Position numbers and translations under genes: made by a program | From: Lasioglossum baleicum | Lineage: Eukaryota; Arthropoda; Insecta; Hymenoptera; Halictidae | Reading direction: 5' to 3' | Length of the DNA stretch: 64,000 bases | NCBI RefSeq assembly: GCF_051020765.1 | Contig: NC_134932.1 | Span: 2,728,001-2,792,000 of the forward strand | Notes under the pieces: generated by a model | What the model was told of the DNA's origin: nothing | Seen by the model: the letters and a program-made list of their open reading frames with translations, nothing else | Database searches by the model: none | Part shown: piece after piece, positions 56,251-64,000 of the stretch | Layout: the number at the start of each line of letters is the position of its first letter | Position numbering within the stretch: position 1 is the first letter of the stretch

Positions 56251-59200
56251 CATACAACCCGGCCGTCGACCCGCCCGAGAACAGAATTTTCCTGAACGTC
56301 ACCATCAGCCACCACCAGACCGAGGCGCTGCTTGACTCTGGCTCCGTATGCTCCTACGTCAACAACGCCATGGCAAGGAAGTGCGTCGCCGCAGGGTGGC
56401 AAGTAGCCAAAGAAAACACACTGGCGGCCATGGCAGACGGGACAGAGGCGGAATTGAAATGGAGCGTCCGGGGGACCGGAAGGGTCAACGGCATCCCGCT
56501 GGAACACCAATACTTCGTGATGGGGCCAATGGAACACGAAGTATTGCTGGGCATGGACGCCCTGGCGAAACTAGGCCTAGCAGTACGAGTCGGAGACCAG
56601 GAGGTCTATCCAGCCGGTAAACCGAAACATATTAACACCTGTACCATCGCCGCCCAAAAGGGATTATCATATCTAACCGTAAACGAACACCAACAGCTGC
56701 AAGAAATAATCCAGGAGGAACAAGGGAAATTCGAAAGAATACAGGGAGCAACATCACTAACGGAACACGAGATCCGCTTGGAAGACCCGACTCCGATAAA
56801 GCAGAGGTACCGCCCACGTAACCCGGCCATGCAGGCCATAATCAACACAGAGGTCGAAAAAATGTTAAAAGACGGAGTGGTACAACCGTCACGGAGCCCA
56901 TGGAGTTCGCCCATCGTACTGGCAAGAAAGAAAGACGGGAAACATCGCTTCTGTGTCGACTTTCGAAGGTTAAACAAGGTAACAAAGAAGGACGCCTATC
57001 CGTTGCCACACATCAACGCAACGCTAGACAAACTCCGGGGGGCACGATACCTATCGACCATAGACCTCAAAAACGGGTACTGGCAAGTACCACTGACACC
57101 GGCCAGCAGACCTCTGACAGCGTTTACGGTACCAGGAAAAGGGCTGCTGGAATTCAGGGTAATGCCGTTCGGACTCCACTCGGCCCCTTCGACGTTCCAG
57201 CGGTTGCTGGACCAAGTGATCTCACCCGATATGGCTCCACACGCGTTCGCGTACCTGGACGACATCGTCATTGCCAGCAAAACCTTCCAGGAGCACGTCC
57301 GAGTTCTACGACAAGTCTTCCAGCGGCTCCGAGCAGCGAACCTGCGGCCGAACTGGGAGAAATGCCACTTCGCGCGCGAAAGATTAAAATACCTAGGGCA
57401 CGTCGTAGACCAGGAGGGACTACACACCGATCCAGAAAAAGTGGCGGCGGTAATACAACTGGCACCACCCACCGGAGTCAAGGAATTACGACGATTTCTG
57501 GGACTCCTGTCCTGGTACCGTCGTTTCCTACCGGACGTATCAAGGGTCGCAGCCCCGTTAACCGAACTACTGACGAAAAAAGCCAAATGGAGGTGGGAAG
57601 CGCCACAGCAAAAGGCATTCGACCAGCTGAGACAGCAACTGACGGAAGCCCCGATCCTAGCCGTCCCGGACTGGGAACGGCCGTTCACATTACAGACGGA
57701 CGCTAGCCAGGAAGGCCTAGGGGCCGTGCTGACGCAGGACAGCAACAGCGGCGAACGAGTTATCGCGTACGCAAGCCGCACCCTGAATCACGCAGAACGG
57801 AATTACTCAACAACGGAGCTTGAATGCCTGGCGGTCAGATGGGGCATATGGAAAATGCGTCATTACCTCGAAGGGTACCACTTTGTCGTACTGACCGACC
57901 ACCAGTCATTAAAATGGCTAGAAAAGATAGATAACCCTTCTGGGCGACTCGCACGCTGGGCAATGGAACTGAGCCAATGGGACTTCGAAATACGGTACCG
58001 ACGAGGACCAGAGAACACCGTGGCGGACGCCCTATCCCGCCAGCCACTACAGGTATGCGGTACGCGGAAAAAAGAAAAGTGTACGTGGTACTACCGACAA
58101 TTAAAAGAGGTTCGGGAACGACCGATGGACCATCCGGAATACCAGATCAAGGGGGGACGCCTATATCGACACATACTGCATACGCTCGACTTTGACGAAC
58201 ATCCGACCACCGACGAATGGAAATTGTGCGTCGCCACGAACGATCGAGCACGAGTGCTCCATGAGTGCCACAACGAGCCCACGGCCGGCCACTTAGGCAT
58301 CGCGAAAACGCTAGCGCGCCTCTGCCGCCTATACTACTGGCCAGGTATGCTGCGCGAAGGCGCACGACACGTACGAACGTGCGACAGCTGCCAGAAATAC
58401 AAAGCAGCGCAACAAAATCCGGCCGGCTTGATGCACGCGACACCGGTTGACAGACCATGGGAGATGGTGTCCGCCGACCTAGTCGGACCACTACCACGGT
58501 CCAGCACAGGAAACACGACGCTGCTCGTCGTGCAAGACAGATTCACAAAGTGGATCGAATTAAAGCCGCTGAGAAGAGCTACCGGCCCAGCCATTACGCG
58601 GGCCATCCGCGAGCTCGTGGTACTTCGGCACGGATGCCCCAACGTACTCGTGACCGACAACGGAAGACAGTTCGTGGGAAAGGAACTGGGAAAGGCGCTC
58701 AAGGACTGGGGCGTAAAACACCGACGGACACCGCCATATACACCACAATGTAATCCGGTGGAGCGTGTGAACAAAGTGGTGAAGACGATGCTAAGCCAAT
58801 ACGTCGGACGGTCACAACGGACATGGGACGAGCACTGCGCCGAGGTAGCCTTCGCGTACAACACCGCGCAACATAGCGCCATGGGGTACTCCCCCGCATA
58901 TCTCAACACGGGGAGAGAGCTGGTACCACCCGGGAGCCTCCGGTACAGAAATGGTCCGCGAAGGACGACCGGACTGACCGAGCGACTAAGACAAGTGCAA
59001 GAAGCTCGAGAACTGGCCAAATGCCAGATCGCTCGCAGTTTTCAGAACCAGCGGAGATACTATGACAAGAACAGGCGGAACTGGGGACCAGACATAGGGA
59101 GCCTAGTATTAAAACGGACGCACATTCTCTCGGACAAAGCGGCCTACCGTAACGCCAAACTGTCGGAGAAATACGACGGTCCATTCAGGGTGCAACGGAG

Positions 59201-60323
59201 GGTATCACCGGTAATATTCGACCTACTGGGCAACAGAAACAAAGCGGTTCAGCACGTCCACGTAAGGGACCTAAAACCATACGAACCCGCCGCAACGCCA
59301 AGAGAGGGCACCACCAGTGAGACGAGCGGCCAGGCGGAGGAGAGGGGATACAGGAGGTCCGCGCGACTAGCAGCACGCCGGGTCAGTACGGCAACAGCAG
59401 CCATGGCAAACGGACGGCCCGTATCAGACGAAGAGCTAAACGAATTCCTCCGACAGCTAGAGGAGGATTATCAAAGGCACGGAACCTACGACCCCGAGCC
59501 AGCGGGGCCGCGAAGACCCACCCAGCCACGCCTAACCCTTCCGCCTGCCCGGCCACCACTCTACCAGAAGAGCGGGGCACCACAGGCACGACCACCACGC
59601 GTCGGGTTGGGATGCATGGCACCACGGAGGACCAGCGTACAGCCTCCGGCTTACAAGCCGCCGTTCAGGATACCGGTAGTATCCCCGCACCGGGAACCAC
59701 CACCACCGGCACCCCGGGCCCCGAAGGTCTCCAAGAAGGAGACAAAGTTAGCCGCGAAACTAGTCGCCGAGACAAACGCCGCACGGGCCAAGCGCCTACA
59801 GCAGCGATTCCGGCTATGGAATGCAGGGGGAGCGCTAGTGACCGCTGGGCCGGCAAAGGCGAAGAGGCGGGCAAAGCCTCTCGCCGAACCACTGCCGACC
59901 ATCACGGAAGAGGAGCCCGTGCAGCCATCACCACCACCGGAGGTACTTCTCCGGCATCTAAGCATCGGCGAAACATCGCCGATTCCATTGCCAAGGTGCT
60001 TGAATCACCGACCGAGGAAGAAGGCAACATTGCCGGACGGGACCGTGTTCTGGTCCCCCATAGGCGTGGCTCGCTACAGGCTTGTCGTTGGGAACGTCCG
60101 ATGGCCCCTACGGTTGGACCCGGACACGGGAGCAGTCCGCCACGTGGGCACGCCGCGGCCGATCGTAAGCATAAACCCGCTAAAAACCTGTCTTATCTTC
60201 TCCGCTGGTTTTCCCCCTCTCTTTCAGCGGGAAGGAGAGGGCCCTTTACGTGACGCGGTGCGTCCCGTTCCCAAAGAAAGGGGGGGATGCGACGAGCTGT
60301 ACCTCGCCGCGAACGACGCGTAA
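56139..60323 (+). CDS. pol: Pol polyprotein, intact: PR-RT-RH-IN plus C-terminal extension
   Basis: Open from just after a TAA at 56136 to a TAA at 60321-60323, so entry from gag must be by -1 frameshift in 56139-56250. Counting from 56166: protease LLDSGS (Asp 57) and VLLGMDAL; RT with FCVDFRRLNK, LKNGYWQVPL and the active site YLDD (363-366); RNase H with LQTDAS (Asp ~512) and VLTDHQSL; integrase zinc-binding H...H...CX2C (~699-740), then catalytic Asp 771 (SADLVG), Asp 831 (TDNG) and Glu 866 (PVER), with 34 residues between the last two. The C-terminal DNA-binding part ends at HVHVRDLKPYEP. A ~300-residue Pro/Arg-rich extension follows and ends in a compact module (LPDGTVFW...VRWPLRLDPDTG). 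The last 12 codons lie in the 3' LTR. Confidence 0.95.
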   Translation, partial: KSATKILFFLWQRQRANPGLRMPPRIPGKRTTGRAKVTYNPAVDPPENRIFLNVTISHHQTEALLDSGSVCSYVNNAMARKCVAAGWQVAKENTLAAMADGTEAELKWSVRGTGRVNGIPLEHQYFVMGPMEHEVLLGMDALAKLGLAVRVGDQEVYPAGKPKHINTCTIAAQKGLSYLTVNEHQQLQEIIQEEQGKFERIQGATSLTEHEIRLEDPTPIKQRYRPRNPAMQAIINTEVEKMLKDGVVQPSRSPWSSPIVLARKKDGKHRFCVDFRRLNKVTKKDAYPLPHINATLDKLRGARYLSTIDLKNGYWQVPLTPASRPLTAFTVPGKGLLEFRVMPFGLHSAPSTFQRLLDQVISPDMAPHAFAYLDDIVIASKTFQEHVRVLRQVFQRLRAANLRPNWEKCHFARERLKYLGHVVDQEGLHTDPEKVAAVIQLAPPTGVKELRRFLGLLSWYRRFLPDVSRVAAPLTELLTKKAKWRWEAPQQKAFDQLRQQLTEAPILAVPDWERPFTLQTDASQEGLGAVLTQDSNSGERVIAYASRTLNHAERNYSTTELECLAVRWGIWKMRHYLEGYHFVVLTDHQSLKWLEKIDNPSGRLARWAMELSQWDFEIRYRRGPENTVADALSRQPLQVCGTRKKEKCTWYYRQLKEVRERPMDHPEYQIKGGRLYRHILHTLDFDEHPTTDEWKLCVATNDRARVLHECHNEPTAGHLGIAKTLARLCRLYYWPGMLREGARHVRTCDSCQKYKAAQQNPAGLMHATPVDRPWEMVSADLVGPLPRSSTGNTTLLVVQDRFTKWIELKPLRRATGPAITRAIRELVVLRHGCPNVLVTDNGRQFVGKELGKALKDWGVKHRRTPPYTPQCNPVERVNKVVKTMLSQYVGRSQRTWDEHCAEVAFAYNTAQHSAMGYSPAYLNTGRELVPPGSLRYRNGPRRTTGLTERLRQVQEARELAKCQIARSFQNQRRYYDKNRRNWGPDIGSLVLKRTHILSDKAAYRNAKLSEKYDGPFRVQRRVSPVIFDLLGNRNKAVQHVHVRDLKPYEPAATPREGTTSETSGQAEERGYRRSARLAARRVSTATAAMANGRPVSDEELNEFLRQLEEDYQRHGTYDPEPAGPRRPTQPRLTLPPARPPLYQKSGAPQARPPRVGLGCMAPRRTSVQPPAYKPPFRIPVVSPHREPPPPAPRAPKVSKKETKLAAKLVAETNAARAKRLQQRFRLWNAGGALVTAGPAKAKRRAKPLAEPLPTITEEEPVQPSPPPEVLLRHLSIGETSPIPLPRCLNHRPRKKATLPDGTVFWSPIGVARYRLVVGNVRWPLRLDPDTGAVRHVGTPRPIVSINPLKTCLIFSAGFPPLFQREGEGPLRDAVRPVPKERGGCDELYLAANDA
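60273..60287 (+). promoter_or_regulatory. Polypurine tract of the intact element
   Basis: AAAGAAAGGGGGGGA directly before the 3' LTR, overlapping the end of pol. Confidence 0.9.
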
Positions 60324-61413
60324 ATAGGGAGCGAACGACGGCGACTTATATTTATAAACTCCAGCGACACACGCGCGCGCCAATCCGAGAGCGCCGCGGC
60401 CGCCGACCGAGAGCGGCACTCTCCATGGTCCGCGCTTTCGGACGCTATATAAGTCGCGCCGGAATACCGAACGAGCGGAGTCCGCCTGGAACCACTCCCG
60501 TGCACACCGGACTGTACGAGCCCTTTTCAGAGCTATACATCCGTCCAGAACGCAGGCTGGAAGCACGAGTTTCAGGAGACGACTCCCCGCCGTGTCCCGG
60601 CTCCCGGAGATCGCCGTGCCATCGCCCTGGCTGGACCGGACCCGTCGTGTCGGTGTGGTGGGCACGAACACCCTTAGGTGCTTCTAAGGTGCGTGCGGCT
60701 GTAACCCGTCACTCAGGTGCTTCTGTGCGAGGGTTGCGGCACCACTCGGCTCTCCGACCGTCCAGCACGGAGCGACTGGCCTCCGGCTCTGTCCGTGAGT
60801 CAAACCTCTGCGGTCAAACGTCGCGATTTGGTGTGGCGGCGGCGGGTACGAACGTCTCAGGTGCCTCTGAGATACGTACGAACCGTGGTTTGTCTCTCAG
60901 GCGCTTCTGGGGGAAAACCGCGGCGCCTACGCTGCTTCGGGCCGTGACCTCCGACCGTATCCTGCCACCTCCCACCTTCCAGCGCATAATCGTGACGACC
61001 CCGCGAGGTCCCGCGCCGTTCGATACTGCGTTCAGTACCGCCGAATATTCGGAACCGATTCCACGAAAGCATTCGTCGCGTATCAGTACATATCGACTGC
61101 ACCTGACCGCCTGATCGCTTTATAATTACCGTTTTATAATTATCGCCGGATTATCTTTTCTGTTCACCACTAGACACGGGACGCCGATCCAACTGATCCG
61201 CTGTCAACACAGCCACCAGAATATATTTTTGTTACGCGACCGGATTCGCCGGTCTGCAGGAAGGATTTTCTGTTTGTAATGCTATTTTCATTAAACCGCA
61301 CTTAGCGGAATAAAGTTTAGTTCGTTACCCGATTTCGCCTTCATTTCATTTACTTACCTGCGAACCCTGGTTCACTCCTAAGCTACAGGGCACCGCGAAA
61401 TCGGAACGTTACA
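60288..61413 (+). mobile_element. 3' LTR of the intact element
   Basis: 1126 bp, nearly identical to the 5' LTR. It lacks 19 bases present there at about 54513. Confidence 0.95.
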
Positions 61414-61964
61414 AAGTTTCAGCTGTATTTGATACTTTCTTTCTACGTACATCCGCCATATTGGTTCCGCCATTTTGTTTTCTGTTCTTTTAATTTCAGT
61501 TTCATAATTAACGACTTCGGGAACCCCAAAACACCAAGTTTTGTCCCATTCTGACAGTTTTCATAGGTTCAATCTCGATTTTACAGCCGCCATTTTACTT
61601 TTTTGCGATTTTGATTTTAGATTCGTAATCAGCGACCTCGAAAACCCCGAGATACCTAGTTTCGTATAAATCAAAGAAAGATTTGATTTTTGGCCACGTT
61701 TTGGAGTAAATCGACCACTGTGCGGCGTACGGCGTGCATCGGTATCGCGGCAAAATAGTTCGGACGGTGAAACGGTTGATAGCGGCGCGAATTCCGGCGG
61801 TTCGGCGGAGCGGAACGGTGTATCGGATCTCGGTGGCTCGACGGTAACGGCGGAGAGTTCGGTGGTTCGGCGGGACCGGCGGTGGTTGTCGGAGATTTCG
61901 GTGTTTCGGCGTAATCGGTGGGTGTCTCGGTGGTGCTGTGGAACGGAAGGGTGTATCGGTGGAG

Positions 61965-62152
61965 TCTTCGACGGCTCGGCGAAAGGGTTTCGGAGTGACG
62001 GTCTCGACGGCTCGGCGAAACAAAGGTCGGAGTGTAGGTTTCGATGGTTCGGTGAAACGAGTTTCGGGTGAGAGTTTCGACGGCTCGGCGAAACGGATTT
62101 CGGTGTGGAGGTTTCGACGGCTCGGCGAAACGGATTTCGGTGTGGATACTCA
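61965..62152. repeat. ~36-bp tandem array in the minus-strand solo LTR
   Basis: About five units built on TTCGACGGCTCGGCGAAACG with variable spacers (GGTGTGGAGG and similar). Confidence 0.8.
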
Positions 62153-62512
62153 CCCGGATAGGAACAATGTCGGCTTCCTGGTGATCGCTGTGACGGCTCG
62201 TCTCAAGCAGGAGTACAGGACAGGAGTCTAGAGCACTTCTAGACGGAATACGGTAATTTGTCTTATTTGCCGCGGCTTATATACCATTGACATTGTGGTG
62301 AGGGTTGGTGGTGCGGTAGAGGGTTTGTACTGTTTTCGGTACGTTTCGGTCGCGTCCGCCCTTGTTTTGGGGCTGGATTCGAAAAGAACCGTTCGTGACA
62401 GATCTGCTCGGTGCAGGTCTGTTACAACCTATTTAATGTGGTCTTTCAGTTTTAAAATAATGGTGAAATAGGCGTGAACAGCTACTGAGCCATTCTGGTC
62501 CACTGTGCGACG

Positions 62513-62682
62513 TGGGGGGCAACCACGCAGATCCGGTCCGAGAGAAAGATCGAATACAATATGACGGTTCGATCGTCGAGGGTTTCAGTCAGAATTTGGG
62601 AATTCTCGGACGGCTAGACCAAGTCCGCCTAGTTCGAGGGATAGACGATGTCGGACCAGGTATTCTCACTCTCACTCGTGAC
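62513..62682 (-). mobile_element. Probable continuation of the 48656-49147 LTR fragment
   Basis: Follows the right CGACG of the Transib nest. Removing the nest joins 49147 to 62513. Homology beyond the junction is only suggested by composition. Confidence 0.4.
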
Positions 62683-62902
62683 CGGGCTTGCCATATTCCG
62701 CGCGTGCCAGGCCCCTTACCGCTGCGCCCCTCGCCACGCTACTACGCTAGCTCGCCCCACTCTTCCCACTACACTGACGCGTACCGCGTGGAGCAAGCTA
62801 AGTTAACGGTACGCGTCAGTGTTAGTGGGAAGAGTGGGGCGGGCTCAGCGTAGTAGCGTGGCGAGGTGGGGCCTGGTACCGCGCGGAATATGGCAAGCCA
62901 GC
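62683..62902. repeat. Hairpin with ~100-bp inverted arms
   Basis: CTTGCCATATTCCGCGCG at 62689 and its inverse at about 62883-62899 bound arms that match through CGCCACGCTACTACGCT and CCCACTCTTCCCACTA. The loop is about 20 bases. Unrelated to the other foldbacks here. Confidence 0.85.
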
Positions 62903-63274
62903 TCGTGACACTATTTCTGTCGCACACGCACACGTCAGCCGAAGAGTTCGTTCTTCGATTGACGCACGCGCGAATGGAAAGGAGTATTTAGGAGAAGGTG
63001 TGTTCACTCAGATAACGGGTATCAACTATAAATAATTTATTGCGTCCGATTCTGTTTCGTCATGGAGAACGGTGATAGTGGATTTGGAATGGCTGAAATT
63101 GTTGCACAGGTGTCCGTGATAGAAATCTTGCGTCCTGATGATTCAAAATGGAAAGACTCGCTCTGTTTGATGATATTAGATTATGTATTTAATTAAACAA
63201 ATTAATTTGTTGAACTTTTATTAACACATTCAATTAACACATCTATGAGCACAAGGAAAACACGTCTATTCTAT
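62903..63274. other. Unassigned, no gene seen
   Basis: A/T-rich towards the right, without recognisable repeats or coding features. Confidence 0.4.
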
Positions 63275-64000
63275 TGTCACGTCAATTATTCCCCTGCTCG
63301 CCGAGACGTAATTGACTTCGAGAAATTATGGCCTTGCGACCGGGCCACGCTCGGTCGCGCGGCACGTGGTCCTCTCGGGACAAAGGATCACTCGCAGATT
63401 CGAATCGTAAGTTCTATTCGGTCTCGAAATGAACGTGGCGACGTGCCACGCGAAATAATCGAACGCTTGTTTCGAATCTCAACGCGAATTCGAACCGGCG
63501 AGGATCGTTTTGGCCGGTGACGGCCACGAACGAGGCCAGGGTACCACGTGAGGAGAGGAACCGGGCATTCCCCGCGACGGGAACGTTTCTCACGAGAAAT
63601 GAAATCACTCGATAGTTTACGGGCAAAATGACGTCGTTTATTAAAACGAGATAGTCGTACAATCCGCCGGCCGTTGCCGGCGGTAGTCAATAGATTTGCC
63701 GGCGCGAACACGAAAGTGACGGCGGCTGTTCGGCCGATCGCGCGGAATATTTTCGATCGCGTCGAGCTCGGTCGTCACAGGACTTCGCGTGAGAATACAA
63801 GCCTCGAAGGCACGGATTCGCCCGAGCTCCGGTAACATACGCGGTTCTAATCCGAGACTGGGCAAAACGTGCGAACGGCGAAATGTGCGAAACGGACACG
63901 GCGCGTTGTCTCACCGAGGAACGATCCGAGGGCAGCCCAAAGAATTACCGGACGAATATCGTGTGTCCCGAATAACTCGTGCACGAGGATTCGGCGACGA
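63275..64000 (-). mobile_element. LTR of the 3862 family, cut by the window edge
   Basis: Starts TGTCACG. Blocks such as GACTTCGAGAAATTATGGCC (63317) and GAAATGAAATCACTCGATAG (63596) are shared with 3900 and 4195. The right end, and whatever the LTR belongs to, lie outside. Confidence 0.85.

Larger units (their letters stand above)
53608..61413 (+). mobile_element. Intact Ty3/Gypsy LTR retrotransposon
   Basis: 7806 bp. LTRs TGCGACGAGC...CGTTACA, AAGT duplication on both sides (53604-53607, 61414-61417), tRNA-Lys binding site, uninterrupted gag and pol with all catalytic residues, purine tract. The LTRs differ by about three substitutions and one 19-base indel near 54513, which implies recent insertion. 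Domain order PR-RT-RH-IN is that of Ty3/Gypsy. No envelope gene. Confidence 0.95.
52023..61722. mobile_element. Transib element, second shell of the nest
   Basis: Starts CAGAGTGGTCGATTTACTCC (one mismatch in the heptamer) and ends with the inverse, CGACCACTGTG. The terminal repeats match over about 36 bases. CGGCG flanks both sides (52018-52022, 61723-61727). Its own sequence is 52023-53607 and 61418-61722, A/T-rich and without transposase motifs. An open frame at 53000-53350 has no family features. Near 61470-61680 a ~115-bp segment with CCGCCATTTT is repeated. Confidence 0.85.
51743..62426 (-). mobile_element. Solo LTR, split by a Transib
   Basis: Starts TGTAACGG and ends CTGTTACA. ACCT flanks both sides (51739-51742, 62427-62430), and the related Transib copy at 35500 shows the uninterrupted site CGACCTATTTAATG. 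Its own sequence is 51743-52022 plus about 61728-62426, close to 1 kb. On the minus strand it starts TGTAACAGACCTG, like the LTR at 33852, and has a TATATAAG. So it lies in minus orientation. Confidence 0.8.
50198..62507. mobile_element. Transib element, outer shell of the nest
   Basis: Starts CACAGTGGGCCAG and ends CTGGTCCACTGTG. CGACG flanks left (50193-50197) and right (62508-62512). Its own sequence is 50198-51742 and 62431-62507, about 1.6 kb; the rest is a nested insertion. It shares sequence with the piece at 34438-35581, including GTGAACAGCTA near the ends. No transposase. Confidence 0.8.

Overview
The window is eukaryotic repeat DNA, probably from an insect and possibly an ant, bee or wasp. 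The grounds are Ty3/Gypsy elements primed by tRNA-Lys (binding site TGGCGCCCGAACAGGGAC), hAT, mariner and Transib DNA transposons, and MITEs. I see no host protein gene, rRNA, CRISPR array or bacterial-type operon. Every recognisable coding region belongs to a transposable element. Most are broken; one element looks intact and recent.

Region 1-5400 is the 5' half of a minus-strand Gypsy element: start of pol at the left edge, frameshifted gag, long leader, tRNA-Lys binding site, 1.5 kb LTR. Region 5400-12140 is a mixture of decayed pieces: a MADF fragment, a palindromic element carrying a solo LTR, a mariner transposase tail, a 531-bp TA-flanked MITE and a tRNA-like SINE head. 12142-17750 is a non-autonomous LTR element with 1.8 kb LTRs and a 2 kb interior with no recognisable protein.

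18079-21198 is a Transib element (CACAGTG ends, CGATG target duplication). It keeps the C-terminal end of a RAG1-like transposase and hosts a 1.07 kb foldback element. 21420-31322 holds two more minus-strand Gypsy elements. The second (23665-31322) is nearly full length but broken by mutation, by hAT MITEs, by a foreign LTR and by a 2 kb foldback in its protease.

33568-48655 is a small inverted-repeat element split by a 14.7 kb plus-strand Gypsy element (33852-48572). That element's 5' LTR and leader hold a Transib piece, a solo LTR, a 2.07 kb foldback and a palindrome of LTR ends. 48656-62660 is a decayed LTR hit by a nest of insertions, each marked by its own target duplication: Transib (50198-62507), then a solo LTR (51743-62426), then a second Transib (52023-61722), then an intact Gypsy element (53608-61413). 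A further Transib MITE sits in the left target duplication of the first and carries a hAT MITE. The window ends in another LTR of the first family (63275-64000).

In the intact element, Gag (SAP-like N-terminus, capsid, zinc knuckles) would package the RNA. Pol, read in the -1 frame, supplies protease, reverse transcriptase, RNase H and integrase, followed by a C-terminal extension that has a counterpart in the decayed 33852-48572 element. The main finding is the set of at least four Transib insertions with RSS-heptamer-like ends and a narrow CGRYG target signature.
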